From the NCBI GenBank assembly GCA_002943765.1, contig PQWQ01000017.1, positions 124,001-188,000 of the forward strand: a stretch of 64,000 nt of DNA, written 5' to 3'. The notes beneath the pieces were generated by a model. It was not told the DNA's origin. It ran no database searches and worked only from the letters and a program-made list of their open reading frames with translations. Each line of letters opens with the position of its first letter. The stretch's first letter is position 1. The position numbers and the translations under genes were made by a program. Shown here in pieces: positions 50,001 through 60,931 of the stretch. This stretch comes from Psoroptes ovis (lineage: Eukaryota; Arthropoda; Arachnida; Sarcoptiformes; Psoroptidae).

Positions 50001-51492
50001 AAATGTGCTCAAATGTTTTGATGAATAAATATACTAATAATAGTCGATAAACAAATAATAAATGAAAATAAATTGATTTTATTCGAAAATCGCCTGTCAA
50101 ACAAAACAAACAGATTAAAATTGAAAATACAAAATTCATTAAATTCAGCCATATTTTCAATTGTTCAAAATTATATCATATCATAAAGAACTCTATTGAT
50201 GATACTCAACTGTTACAATTAAATTTTTAACATTAGAATCACTAATTATAGCCATAAACTAGAATAAATGTAATTATCATCTACACCAGTTATTTGTGGC
50301 GAGCTTGTGGTTATATATATCATCATTTCAAAAGCAAGAAACAAAAATCATTCATTCAAATAAATATATTTGATTCAAATTTCATATTAATTTACCATTA
50401 CACAAACACACACACAGGTAAGTTGTTATTATCTTCATTATTATTATTGTTATTATCATAATTTGTTATTTGTGATTCATCTCATCTCATCTTTTCGAAT
50501 GAAAGCTGAGCATTCATTTCATTATTGTTATTACTAATCATCAATTGGTCAGCGATTTTGTGTTTTTTAAAAAAACCATCATGATGAAGATGGTTTTCAA
50601 ATGATATGAAATAATATCAAAATAATAATCACAAAAAGGTCAAATATCTTCTTTTGAATATTTATTTGTTTGATTCAGTGTTTCAACTAATGATGATAAT
50701 TACAATTATCATCATTATTATTATTATTATTATCACTATCACCAATAATAAAACAAAAAAGTTAACCGGTCAAATTTTTTCCGGTTTTGTTTTTTGGTTT
50801 ATTATTATCATCGTCATTATTAATATTAGGTTGTCCGATAAGTTCTTGCCGATTTTCTCATAATTTCCTATGGCATAATCGGCAGAAACTTTTCGGACAA
50901 CCCCCCCCAATACAAACACATCTAAATCAAGTTTTTTTTTATTCATTTTTTTTCACCTGTACAAACTCTACAATTACATGATTAGATTTGCTCTCTTATC
51001 TTGTACTCTTCTATTACACTGAATTTTTCGTTAGATTTTGTTTTATTATTATTTAATTCAAATCAAAATACACACGAAATGGTAACATGAAAGATTTGAG
51101 ATAAGAAAAAGGAATGAAAGAATTACAATTGTAAATGTGTGCTCTTTGATGTATTCGAAAAAATGTTGTTTTTGAATGTCTAATAATAATGATAATAATA
51201 ATAACAATAATAATTGTATAGTGTTGAGATGATAATCAAGATGATGATGATACAAGTTGATCCAGTTATTTTTTTTATTCAATATTTTTGCCTGAATTTC
51301 TAGATGTTTTTGGGAGATTTAATAATAGCCAGAGTAATAACCGCAAAATATTCAAAGGTTTTGGTTGTTCAGGTTGTTTGATTTAGGAAAATTTGATTAT
51401 CGAATTTTATAATTAATTCATTTTTGTGTATGCGCTATTTGATTGATGATTTTTGAGTGTTTAATGAATTTAATGAATTGCAAATATCGATG
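47003..51492. other. Intergenic, gene-free
   Basis: No supported gene. A GC-richer segment at about 49110-49360 is bounded by two copies of TTCCATTGTGACCATT (about 49111 and 49339) and contains the 15-bp palindrome GACTGTTAAACAGTC (49305-49319). MITE copy 9 is listed separately. TATATATAT at 50312-50320 with a CACAG|GTAAGT donor at 50418 might mark an alternative distal leader exon for the Msps gene. Confidence 0.4.
50826..50905. mobile_element. Mariner-type palindromic MITE, copy 9
   Basis: About 80 bp. Left arm TTAGGTTGTCCGATAAGTT, right arm AACTTTTCGGACAACC, where the terminal CCTAA is replaced by a run of C. It is close to copy 8 (shared CATAATCGGCAGAAA-type block). Confidence 0.82.
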
Positions 51493-51499
51493 TATAAAA
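51493..51499 (+). promoter_or_regulatory. TATA box of the Msps/XMAP215 gene
   Basis: TATAAAA at 51493-51499. A GTAAGT donor at 51552 and a TTCACAG acceptor ending at 51622 would remove a 71-nt leader intron, similar in size to the coding introns, leaving a short leader before ATG 51731. The initiation site itself is inferred. Confidence 0.5.
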
Positions 51500-51730
51500 C
51501 TGATTGATTTCGATTCATAGTGCCACTGTGTTTCGTGTGTGTGTGCCGTGTGTAAGTTGGTGCGCAGCGATATTTGAATTTCTAATCGTTTTTTTCATTG
51601 ATTTTCTTGATTTAATTCACAGATTTTCATCGAACAATCTACTTATCTGTTTGTCACAATAATCGAACAATAATAAACCACCGATTCAAATCAAATTAAT
51701 TAACCGAAATTATCAGTATTTAATTTGTCA

Positions 51731-54700
51731 ATGATGATGGATGATTCAGGATCACAAGATCAAGATTTTTCAAAATTATCGATTGAAGATCGTATTGCTC
51801 ATAAGGTTTGTTGATTTGTGTTATGTTATTTCTTGTATTTAATTCATTTATTTTGTTTGATTTCCTTTAGAATTGGAAAGCAAGACTGTCTGGTTATGAA
51901 GAATTATGTAAATTATTTCCCCAATATGAAGATCGTGAATTTCAACGATTTTCACCTTTGATCAAAAAATTTGTTGTCGATTCAAATGCAGCTGCACAAG
52001 AAAAAGGATTGGCAGCAACATTAGCATATGTTGATTATTGTCCACAAGCTGGAAAATATGTTGAAAATATTATTGCCGGTATCGCTACCAAATGTTTGTC
52101 AGCTACACGTGCTAAAACTAAAGAATATGCATCGGATATTGTTTTGATGTGTGTTGAAATTGAAAAACAAGATGTTGTTGTTGAAGAATTGATCAAAGCA
52201 TTGGAACAAAAAACACCGAAAAATGTAGCCGCAACAATTGCTATGATACGTAAATGTTTGAATCAATTTGGCTATAAAGTGATAGGTTTGAAACCAATTG
52301 TGCCGTTATTACCTAGATTCCTTGAAGAACGTGATCAAAATGTACGTGAAGAAACCAAACAGCTTACGATTGAAATTTATCGTTGGATAAAAGATGCATT
52401 AGTGCCACAAATTAGTTCATTGAAACCGATTCTATTGCAAGAGCTGCAAGTTGAATTTGATAAATGTAAAGAACAAAAAGCAAAACCAGAACGTTTGTTG
52501 CGGTCACAACAACAGCGAAATTTTGTCGAAAATGATAATGTTGATGGCAACGAAAATAATGCTGATGGTGGTGATACTGGTGAAGCAGCTGATGGTGATG
52601 AAGAAATTGATCCATTCGATTTATTGGAACCATTTGATCTATTATCTAAATTACCTGCAGATTTTTATACGCTTATCGAAGCAAAAAAATGGTCTGAACG
52701 TAAAGATGGGCTGGAAAAATTACAACAATTATTAGAAGCTAATCCAAAGCTGATTACAACCAGTGATTATGGTGAATTGAATAAACAATTGAAGAAAATC
52801 ATATCAAAAGATACGAACGTGGTTGTTATCGTATTAGCTATCAAATGTTTAGGACAGCTAGCTCAAGGTTTACGAAAAAATTTTAATAATTATGCCATTT
52901 CATCGATACCAGTATTGTTGGAAAAATTTAAAGAGAAAAAACAAAATGTTGTTCAAGCACTGCGTGAATCGATTGATGCTGTTTATATGACCGTAAGTAA
53001 TCGTCTTTGTAAATTCATATAACTTTGATTAATTCTTATTTTTTTCATAAAAGACAAATCTCGAAGCAATAAATGAAGACATCGTTCAATCATTGGATAA
53101 TAAAAATCCATCCATACGTAGTGAAACTGCATTGTTTTTAGCTCGTAGTTTTGCAAAAACTAATCCACATACCATTCAGAAAAAGCTGCTGAAAACATTG
53201 ACAACATCATTGTTGAAAACATTATCCGACCCTGATGCCGTCGTACGTGAATCTTCAGCCGAAGCATTAGGTGTTGCATTAAAAGCTCAAGGTGAACGCA
53301 ATATGGCACCATTCTTACAGGGTCTTGAACAATTAAAAATGACAAAAATTGAAGAATATCGTGATAAAGCTGAAGTGAAAAAATTTTCAGCACCACCACC
53401 ACCGCAACAACAACCATCGTCACAATCGGCTGGTGCCAAATCAGCAAATAATAAGCCTAAAACAGCACCGGTAAAAAAAGCAGCACGCCCGGTAGCAAAA
53501 ACAGTACCGAAAAACACTTCTAGCGAATCACTTGATGATCTGGATCTTCCACCACCACCACAACCATCGAATGCTGGAACAATGAAAGTTAAATCTAAAA
53601 TTGGTGGTACTGTTAAATCACGTATCGGCGCTGGTTCTGGTTCCGGTTCAGACAATCAATCTGGAGTAAAAAGTGTTCGAAGCGGTGGTGGTATAGTAAA
53701 GACTGCAAGTGGTTCACGACTTGGTGGTACAATCAGAAAAGGTTCATCGACATCTAATTTACGCACTGGTGGTGTATCAAGTGAATCCGGTTCAGCAAGC
53801 TCATTAGCCAATGCATCACAATCAGCATCAGCAAAAAAATCAAATCAAAGTGATAATGATCAACAAAATAATGCTGGTCCATTGATGAATGGTCAATTGA
53901 AAGCTAAAGAGCAACGTTTTGCCGATGAGAAAGCATTAAAAGTATTACGATGGAATTTCACCACACCACGTGAAGAATTCTATCTGTTGTTACGTGAACA
54001 AATGACCGCAGCTGAATGGCAATCACAATTGATTACGTATTGTTTTCATTCAGATTTCAAATATCACATCAAAGCAATCGATATGATGCGTGATTTTTTA
54101 CAGAAAAATTCTACAGCCGATAATCCAATATTGATCGCTAATCTAGATTTGATACTGAAATGGATCGCTCTAAGATTTTTCGATACAAATCCATCTGTGA
54201 TTACAAAAGCATTGGAATTATTATTGATAATATTTACGATTTGTCATGAAGAATATCAATATCAATTGTCTGATATGGAAGCAAATTCATTTCTACCATA
54301 TCTGGTATTGAAATTTGGTGATCCAAAAGATGCTGTTCGTAATAAAGTTCATGATATTATTGCTAAAATGCGTTCAATATATTCACCATCGAAAATATTC
54401 AATCATTTATTCACTGGTTTACAATCGAAAAATTCTCGACAACGTGCTACTTGTTTGGAAGAAATTGGTCAATTAATTGAACAACGTGGAATGATGATAT
54501 TTCAATCACCGAACAGCCTGTCAATGATCAAAGACTTGGCAAAATTTATTGCCGAACGTGATAATGGTGTACGTAATGGTGCATTGGCATGTATCGTTCA
54601 AGTATATTTCTTAGAAGGTGAACGGGTATTCAAATTGATCGGGTCGTTATCGGACAAAGAAATGAGTTTGGTTGAAGAGCGTATAAAACGTGCATCGAAA

Positions 54701-56953
54701 AATCGTCCACCACCTCAGATAGCATCGCAGCAAAATCAAAATACAGGTATTTTTTGATTTTGGCTTATTTAATTTTTATTAATTGAAAATTTTCCTTTCA
54801 GAATCTCCAAATGGTGCTGTGACAACAGGATTGCCGACACTATCAGGACAAAGGGTCACCCCTAATGGCAATCGTAATGGTGGTGGTCTCATGGCACCAA
54901 CCGACATTGAAGGTGTATCGAAAATTTCATCTCCATCAAATCTTCCATATGATATTGGTGCCACCATGACAAAAACACCTTCATCATCATCTTCACAACG
55001 ATCTTCATCAAATCTTTTACGTCGTAATCAAAGTGGTGGTAATTTTACGCCACCTATGTCACGTCTTCGTTCACAGCTGCAGCAACCAACACCACAACAA
55101 TCGACTGGTCTAAAATTTTCCACGCCATCACCATTACAACAACCATTAACGACAACAGACAATGAAACTGATTCAGAAATGATCACTGACAATAATCCTG
55201 GTTTATTATCAGCAACCGAATCATCATTCTCATCATCAATTAAGAATAATCATAATCAATTCACTACAGACTCATCAGATGTTTATTCTACAGATGATAA
55301 TGATGATGATATACAGCAACGTGTACAAAATGTGCTAACTTTGCCGGCTCAATCGCTTCGCTATGATCGTCGTTCTATAAATAGATCATCACCTTCAACG
55401 GCGACGATTCGTTCATCAACCTCAGATTCACAACGATCAAGTGATAATATAACACCATTGCGTATGAATGGTCATAGTCGTGTTTCTTTATCAAATCAAC
55501 AGTCATCAAGTCCTGAAATGCAAAAACGTTTCAATCAATTATTTCAACAGCTAGGTTCAACCGATCTGTCACAAGCTATTGAAGCAGCTGAAGCATTGAA
55601 TGTTGCTGTAAAAGATTTGGAAAAACATCGACAATATTTGGATGGAAAAATTGATCAACTCATTATACTTTGTAATAAACAATTACGCTTATTTTCATCC
55701 AAGCATTATCCGAATCAAGAAGACAACACTGATGATGAAAACATTGCTGAACGTCGTGAACGTGCTATACATTTATTTCGTACCATAACAATATTATTGG
55801 TCAAAGTATTTCGTTCTCATTTAGGAAAGTTGATTAGTCGTGATACATTACGTGAATTAATTACACATTTGTTAAGCTATTTTGCTGGTATGCGTAATAA
55901 TCAAACTATATTTAATTCAACCAATTATTTGATTAGCATAATAATGTCTGGTAGTGATGCAACCAATTTATTTGCTGCATTAATACGCATGTTGCATGAT
56001 TATGTTGGCACACCTAGTGTTGAACAATCGGATAAATATATTGATATAACAATGAAATTTATATGGCGTGTAACGAAAAAATTACATGAACAATATTATC
56101 AACATTTAAATATTGATCAAATATTGTATGAAGCACATTTATTCTTTAAAAGTTATCCTCGTAAGTGTTTGAATTATTTTTTTCTTCATTTCAAAATGCT
56201 ATCAATAACATACAATTCGAATTATTCAATTATTCTCGAATAGGACCATGGTGGAATAACAAAGATGATTTACCATCACGTACAATCAAAACATTAGTAT
56301 TCTCTATCGTAAGCCTAAAAGGTGATTCAATATTAGATCATTTCACGTTGATACAGAATAAAGATGAATCAGAACTATCGTATTATGTACAAAAAGCATT
56401 AAGACAAAAATTTGATAAATTATCATCAACACCATCGAAAAATAATCCAATGAATTCAAATACATTAGCAGCATCGATGACACCAAATGGTGATAATAAT
56501 TTAGCTGAAAATCATAATCAAAAAATTTCACCTAAACAACAACAGCAACAACAACAAAGAAAAATTCCTGAATTATCTAAAGATTACCCGTTGCGTATGC
56601 AACAAATCAACAGTAATATTAATGGTAATGATGAAACAATAGTAATACCAATAATTAAAAATCGTAATGATTTACAAACATATTGTAATCAAACATCGAA
56701 ACGATTACAAATTAATGATTTATCATATGATAAATTTAATAATTATTATCAACAACAACAAAATCAACAAAAACCAAGAATATGTAATATTGAAGATGCT
56801 AAACGTGCTATGGAATTAGCTAAACATCGTTATAATTATTTTCGTGCACATTTAAATTTAAATGAAAATAATGGTAGTGCTAACAGCAATCATAATGATC
56901 GAATTGAAAATCGAGAAAATCATAATAATGATGATCATCATCATCATCATTAA
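51731..56953 (+). CDS. msps: XMAP215/CKAP5 family microtubule polymerase with only three TOG domains
   Basis: Processive microtubule plus-end polymerase of spindle and centrosome (family role). Exons are 51731-51805, 51871-52992, 53054-54746, 54802-56160 and 56244-56953 (1652 aa), all with GT-AG ends and in frame. TOG1 is at residues about 20-235 (WKARLSGYEE, IKKFVVDSNA, VEIYRWIKDAL). An acidic linker follows, then TOG2 at about 270-505 (LSKLPADFYTLIEAKKWSER, KDTNVVVIVLAIKCLGQLA, LDNKNPSIR). A Ser/Gly/Lys-rich basic linker covers about 510-680. TOG5 is at about 683-950 (EKALKVLRWNFTTPREEFY, LKWIALRFFDTNPSV, VFKLIGSLSDKEMSLVEERI). A later conserved helical block at about 1200-1480 includes LKGDSILDHFTLIQNKDESEL. 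TOG3 and TOG4 of the animal five-TOG form are absent inside a single continuous exon, so this is not a missed exon. The C-terminal TACC-binding-type helical domain is also not recognisable; poly-Gln and His-rich sequence ends the protein. Confidence 0.95.
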
Positions 56954-57630
56954 TATCATCAATGTGAATTGATTCGAAATCAAGAAAATTTTTTTTTCGA
57001 TCGTCTTTCAAAGATAAGAAATTTAATTGATTGATTCAAACGATAATTTATTTCATCGAATAAAATAATCGAAAAATGTACTTGTCGATGATTTAATTAT
57101 ATGATTTAACATAGAAAAAAAACCAGTTTTTTAAAATGAAAATATATATATCATCATTAGTGATTGAAAAACGAATATTTTTTAATTATTAAAAATAATT
57201 TATATTAAAATGTTTTTAAAAAAGTTTTAATCCTCACACTAGTATCGCCATCTGTTGTTTTAGTTTGAAAACTTCCAGAGAATTTTTCTATTTCAACCCT
57301 TTCTGATCGCCAGAAGTGGAAATAGACTGAAAACAATTACGAGTCAAACAAATAAAAATAAAAAATAATGAGTCAAATATTTTTATTATCCATGAGTTAA
57401 ATTAATCGAAAAAAGAAAGAAAAAAAATCAAAGGATTAAAAAAAAATTTATCAAGGACTATATAATGATGATGATGATTATAATGAATGTGATTATTAAA
57501 TGAAGCGTTGTACTTTGATTTGTTGGATGAAATCATATCAATATTGATGAAAATGGATAATCTAGTTGGAATATTCAATTGTTTCTTAGATGAAAATGGT
57601 CATTAAATGCCTAGGAAATGCTCAATATTC
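56954..57630. other. Convergent 3' region between Msps gene and H2B; CTCF-like motif
   Basis: Holds the 3' UTRs of both genes. TCGCCATCTG (57245-57254) is another copy of the AGATGGCG motif found at other gene borders. No histone-type stem-loop is seen downstream of the H2B stop at 57631. Confidence 0.45.
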
Positions 57631-58005
57631 TCATTTGCTTGATGTATATTTTGTGACAGCTTTTGTACCTTCTGAAACAGCATGTTTAGCCAATTCACCA
57701 GGTAGCAATAAACGTACAGCCGTTTGTACTTCTCTCGATGTAATTGTTGTACGTTTATTATAATGTGATAAACGTGATGATTCGGCAGCGATACGTTCGA
57801 ATATATCATTAACGAATGAATTCATAATTGACATTGCTTTCGAAGAGATACCAGTATCCGGATGTACTTGTTTTAATACTTTATAAATATAAATCGAAAA
57901 TGATTCTTTACGGCGACGATGTTTCTTTTTTTTGTCCGAAACGCGTACAGATTTTTGTGCTTTACCGGATTTTTTTACCGCTTTACCAGTACTTGGTGGT
58001 GCCAT
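57631..58005 (-). CDS. H2B: Histone H2B
   Basis: Core nucleosomal histone, 124 aa, intronless. Basic N-tail (KAVKKSGKAQKSVRVSDKKK) and histone fold with KESFSIYIYKVLKQVHPDTG, SIMNSFVNDIFERIAAESSR and REVQTAVRLLLPGELAKHA. It ends TKAVTKYTSSK, the canonical H2B end. The Lys that is ubiquitinated in H2B is present in this C-terminal TKAVTKY. TATAAATA lies about 150 nt upstream. The gene is divergent from H3, with E2F-like and CCAAT elements between. The sequence after the stop shows no GGCYCTTTTCAGRGCC-type stem-loop. Confidence 0.98.
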   Translation of the reverse strand: MAPPSTGKAVKKSGKAQKSVRVSDKKKKHRRRKESFSIYIYKVLKQVHPDTGISSKAMSIMNSFVNDIFERIAAESSRLSHYNKRTTITSREVQTAVRLLLPGELAKHAVSEGTKAVTKYTSSK

Positions 58006-58153
58006 GATTGTTTTTAGAGGTTATGGATTAAGATTCGAAAAATGAATTCGTGGAAATAGTCTGGAATTATTGAAATAACAAATTTTTAAAAATGAGTAAT
58101 CACAAAAATCGAATTAAAATCTAAATAAAAATCGAACAAAAGAACATGAAATC

Positions 58154-58161
58154 TATTTATA
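58154..58161 (-). promoter_or_regulatory. TATA box of H2B
   Basis: TATAAATA on the minus strand, 149 nt upstream of the H2B ATG at 58005. A CCAAT box lies just beyond it at 58191-58195. Confidence 0.7.
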
Positions 58162-58190
58162 CTCGAAAAAAAGTATGTACAGACGATTAA

Positions 58191-58333
58191 CCAATCAAAA
58201 TGCTCGAATCTTGCTCTCGATATTGCGCATGTCTAAATGTCTAAGGTGGAGTTAATTTTTTTTTGGCGCAATTTTTTTTTGGCGCAAATTTTTTTTCGAA
58301 TTTCGATTTTTTGGCGCCATCATTTGTGATTGG
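58191..58333. promoter_or_regulatory. Divergent H2B/H3 control region: three E2F-like sites flanked by CCAAT boxes
   Basis: TTTTGGCGC occurs at 58261-58269, 58277-58285 and 58309-58318 (the last as TTTTGGCGCC), matching the E2F consensus TTTSSCGC. CCAAT is at 58191-58195 and ATTGG at 58329-58333. The block sits between the H2B and H3 TATA boxes. S-phase control by E2F/DP is inferred from the motifs. Confidence 0.65.
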
Positions 58334-58472
58334 TTAATTTTTTGAAATGAAAAAAGAATTTTCGAATTTTTTTTTTTTTTTTTGCTAAACTCCGCCCCTA
58401 AAAGAGTTTTATTCTTTTCTTTTGTTTCATTTCCATATTTGAATCATTCGAAATTATCATCATTTTTTCGTG

Positions 58473-58480
58473 TATAAAAA
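58473..58480 (+). promoter_or_regulatory. TATA box pointing toward H3
   Basis: TATAAAAA at 58473-58480, on the H3 side of the E2F-like cluster. It lies 675 nt upstream of the H3 ATG, so the leader is unusually long or carries an intron. Possible acceptors are TCACTCAG near 58917 and AATCGTAG near 59037. Confidence 0.5.
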
Positions 58481-59151
58481 GGGATCGAAATTTTGTGATT
58501 GTCAAATATCATTTTACTTCATCTTTGTTGCTCTGTTTCTTCGGGTTTACCATCATCATCATCATCATTATTTGATTCATCATCTTTATCCCTGATTCTT
58601 TTATTCATTCATCCGATCCAGTTATCATCATTCTTTGGGTTTCCTGATCATCATCATCTTCAATTCCTGGTGTGTGGTTCTGTTTTCAATATTTCAAAAT
58701 CAATAACTCAAAATCCTAAAATTTCCTCTTAATCAAACCATCTAAATCAGCATCTTAGACCGTATGATCTCTTGAGTAGATGTTTTCTTGAATTTTAAGA
58801 AAATTTAAATTTGATGTGTTCAAATCAACTACAAAAATACAATCAAAAGATCCTCAAAGCAAATTAATTCTTTAAAATTTTTGCAAAAAAAATAATAATT
58901 GAAAACAGCTTCACTCAGGATCTCTACATCAAACAAAAAGTTGAACTATAATTCAACGACAATTCAAATTCAGCTAATAACTCAGTGCATCATTTACGTT
59001 TTTGAACATTTTTTTTTGGCTTCGCAATCAATCGTAGCAATCTACCCAATATTCTTTCAACATTTTGGTCGAATTCAAATTCTGGGTTTCGGTTTTGGGC
59101 TTATTTTATTTGTTTTTTTTTGTTAACTAATTAACTTATCATCATAATTAA

Positions 59152-59565
<414 letters not shown>

Positions 59566-59810
59566 TTTGTCTTTGGATTTACCTTTCATTAAATCATTTA
59601 AAATCTTGTAATTTTTTTTTCAATTTTTAAACATTTTTCTTTTTGTAAATTATTCATTCATTATCATTTGGTTTTGGCAATATAATACAAATACAAATGG
59701 GCAAATATTTTGAAAATTTTTTTAATAATAAAAAAAATTTTGGTGTTGGGCAAAAAAAAAAAATTTCATTTGTTTTGATTGTGATTGTGTTTTGATGAAA
59801 ACAATCAAAA

Positions 59811-59940
59811 TTTTGGCGCCGAAAAATAATAAACATGTGCACATTGTTTCAGGCATTCTGCCGCCAGATGGTAGCAGTAAATTCAAATCTTGATTGTATG
59901 TGTTATATCACATGTGTGTTATAGCTAGTATTTATAAATA
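59811..59940 (+). promoter_or_regulatory. Promoter of pseudo-Rab copy 1
   Basis: TTTTGGCGCCGAAAA (E2F-like) at 59811-59825, CCGCCAGATGG (CTCF-like) at 59861-59871 and TATAAATA at 59933-59940, 79 nt before the ATG. The same three elements, in the same order, precede copy 2. Confidence 0.6.
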
Positions 59941-60018
59941 CAAGTTATTTCAGGAATTTTATTATTCTTTTGAAATTGAATTTTCACCTGAGAATAATAT
60001 TCGATTAATTTCTTAATA

Positions 60019-60720
60019 ATGTCTAACAAATTATTAAAACGTCGTGCTACGACTTCATCGATTTCGAAAAATCCCAAAGTATTGATATTTGGTCTTTTAC
60101 CTGAAGAATCGAAATTAATTTTATTAACTCTTTATGAAAATTGTCAGATATCAATCTTTAATTTAAAACCTTTAGAACAACAACCAGCAAATGGTGTACG
60201 AATATTACGTATACCTTATAGTCATAATAATGAACATATTACTATTGATTATTGGAATTTCGAATTGGATTTTCAACGTTATGATCGTTTAGCTAGTATT
60301 TATTGGGAAAATATTGATGCAGTTATCGGAATATTTTCATTATGGTCATCATTTTCATTTTTAAAAATGAAATATTGGATTGAAAGTAAGTTTGTTCTAT
60401 TTTTTTTTTAAATGATTAATTAATCCACAATCTTATTGTAATCAAATTCATTTATGATTCCCACCATAGGATACATTGCACAAAACATTCATGAAATTCG
60501 TCCAATTTATATATTGGCATATGAACAAATTTTTCAATTTAACAATCCTGAAATAAGCGAAGAAGTATTAAACGATTATGCTAGATTAATGCCAAATTAT
60601 ATTCAAACATTCATAATACCAAGTAGCCCAGGTTATTTAGGTTTACGGCCATTTTTTAAAGTATTTTTCAATCATATACAACGACAATTACAACAAAAAC
60701 GTTTACGTTTGAAAAATTGA
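60019..60720 (+). CDS. Degenerate Rab/Ras-like small GTPase (pseudo-GTPase), copy 1
   Basis: Exons 60019-60385 and 60470-60720 across an 84-nt GT-AG intron, 205 aa. The order of strands follows a Rab: KNPKVLIFG (beta-1), HITIDYWNFELDFQRYDRLASIYW (beta-3, switch II and helix alpha-2), DAVIGIFS (beta-4), RPIYILAY (beta-5) and TFIIPSS (beta-6). Every nucleotide-binding motif is changed. The P-loop GxxxxGKS/T reads GLLPEESKL, DTAGQ reads NFELDFQ, and NKxD is absent. There is no C-terminal Cys for prenylation. A TGA at 60718 ends the frame, yet the following in-frame codons still encode a tail (AIIKQLRQSFK..) like the one in copy 2, so copy 1 looks truncated by a later nonsense change. Function is unknown; a scaffold or effector-binding role is possible. 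The Rab relation is my reading from topology. Confidence 0.75.
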
Positions 60721-60931
60721 ATCGAAAATAAAGCAATTATTAAACAATTACGACAATCATTTAAATTCAAACGATCCAATGATCAAAATCATATAACAAA
60801 TACTACAAACAATAAAACAAATACAAAATAATATTAATAATAATACAGAATTTAATATTGAAAATTATTCATTCTTATATTATACCGATGTATCCGTTTG
60901 ATCGTATTTTTCGACTGAATGTATTCTTTTT
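60721..60931. other. Former coding tail of copy 1 and spacer
   Basis: After the TGA, codons 60721-60831 remain open to a TAA and match the copy 2 tail up to about the RSN motif. The spacer to the hAT relic is AT-rich. Confidence 0.5.

Larger units (their letters stand above)
59685..60830 (+). repeat. Segmental tandem duplication, unit 1 (partner about 62388-63800)
   Basis: Unit 1 starts at ATACAAATACAAATGGG (about 59685) and unit 2 at ATACAAATATAAATGGGG (about 62389). They share, in the same order, an E2F-like palindrome, ACATGTGC[AT]CATTGTTTCA, CCGCCAGATGG, a TATA box, a two-exon gene and the downstream tail. The paralogs are clearly diverged, so the duplication is not recent. Confidence 0.8.

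Noticed and set aside
50312..50417. Distal TATATATAT plus GTAAGT donor as the Msps promoter
   Set aside because: Would need a 1.2-kb leader intron. The nearer TATAAAA at 51493 with a 71-nt leader intron fits the gene's intron sizes better; kept only as an alternative.
60718..60720. Selenocysteine reading of the TGA in pseudo-Rab copy 1
   Set aside because: Copy 2 has Lys at this place and I saw no SECIS-like element; a nonsense change or readthrough is simpler.
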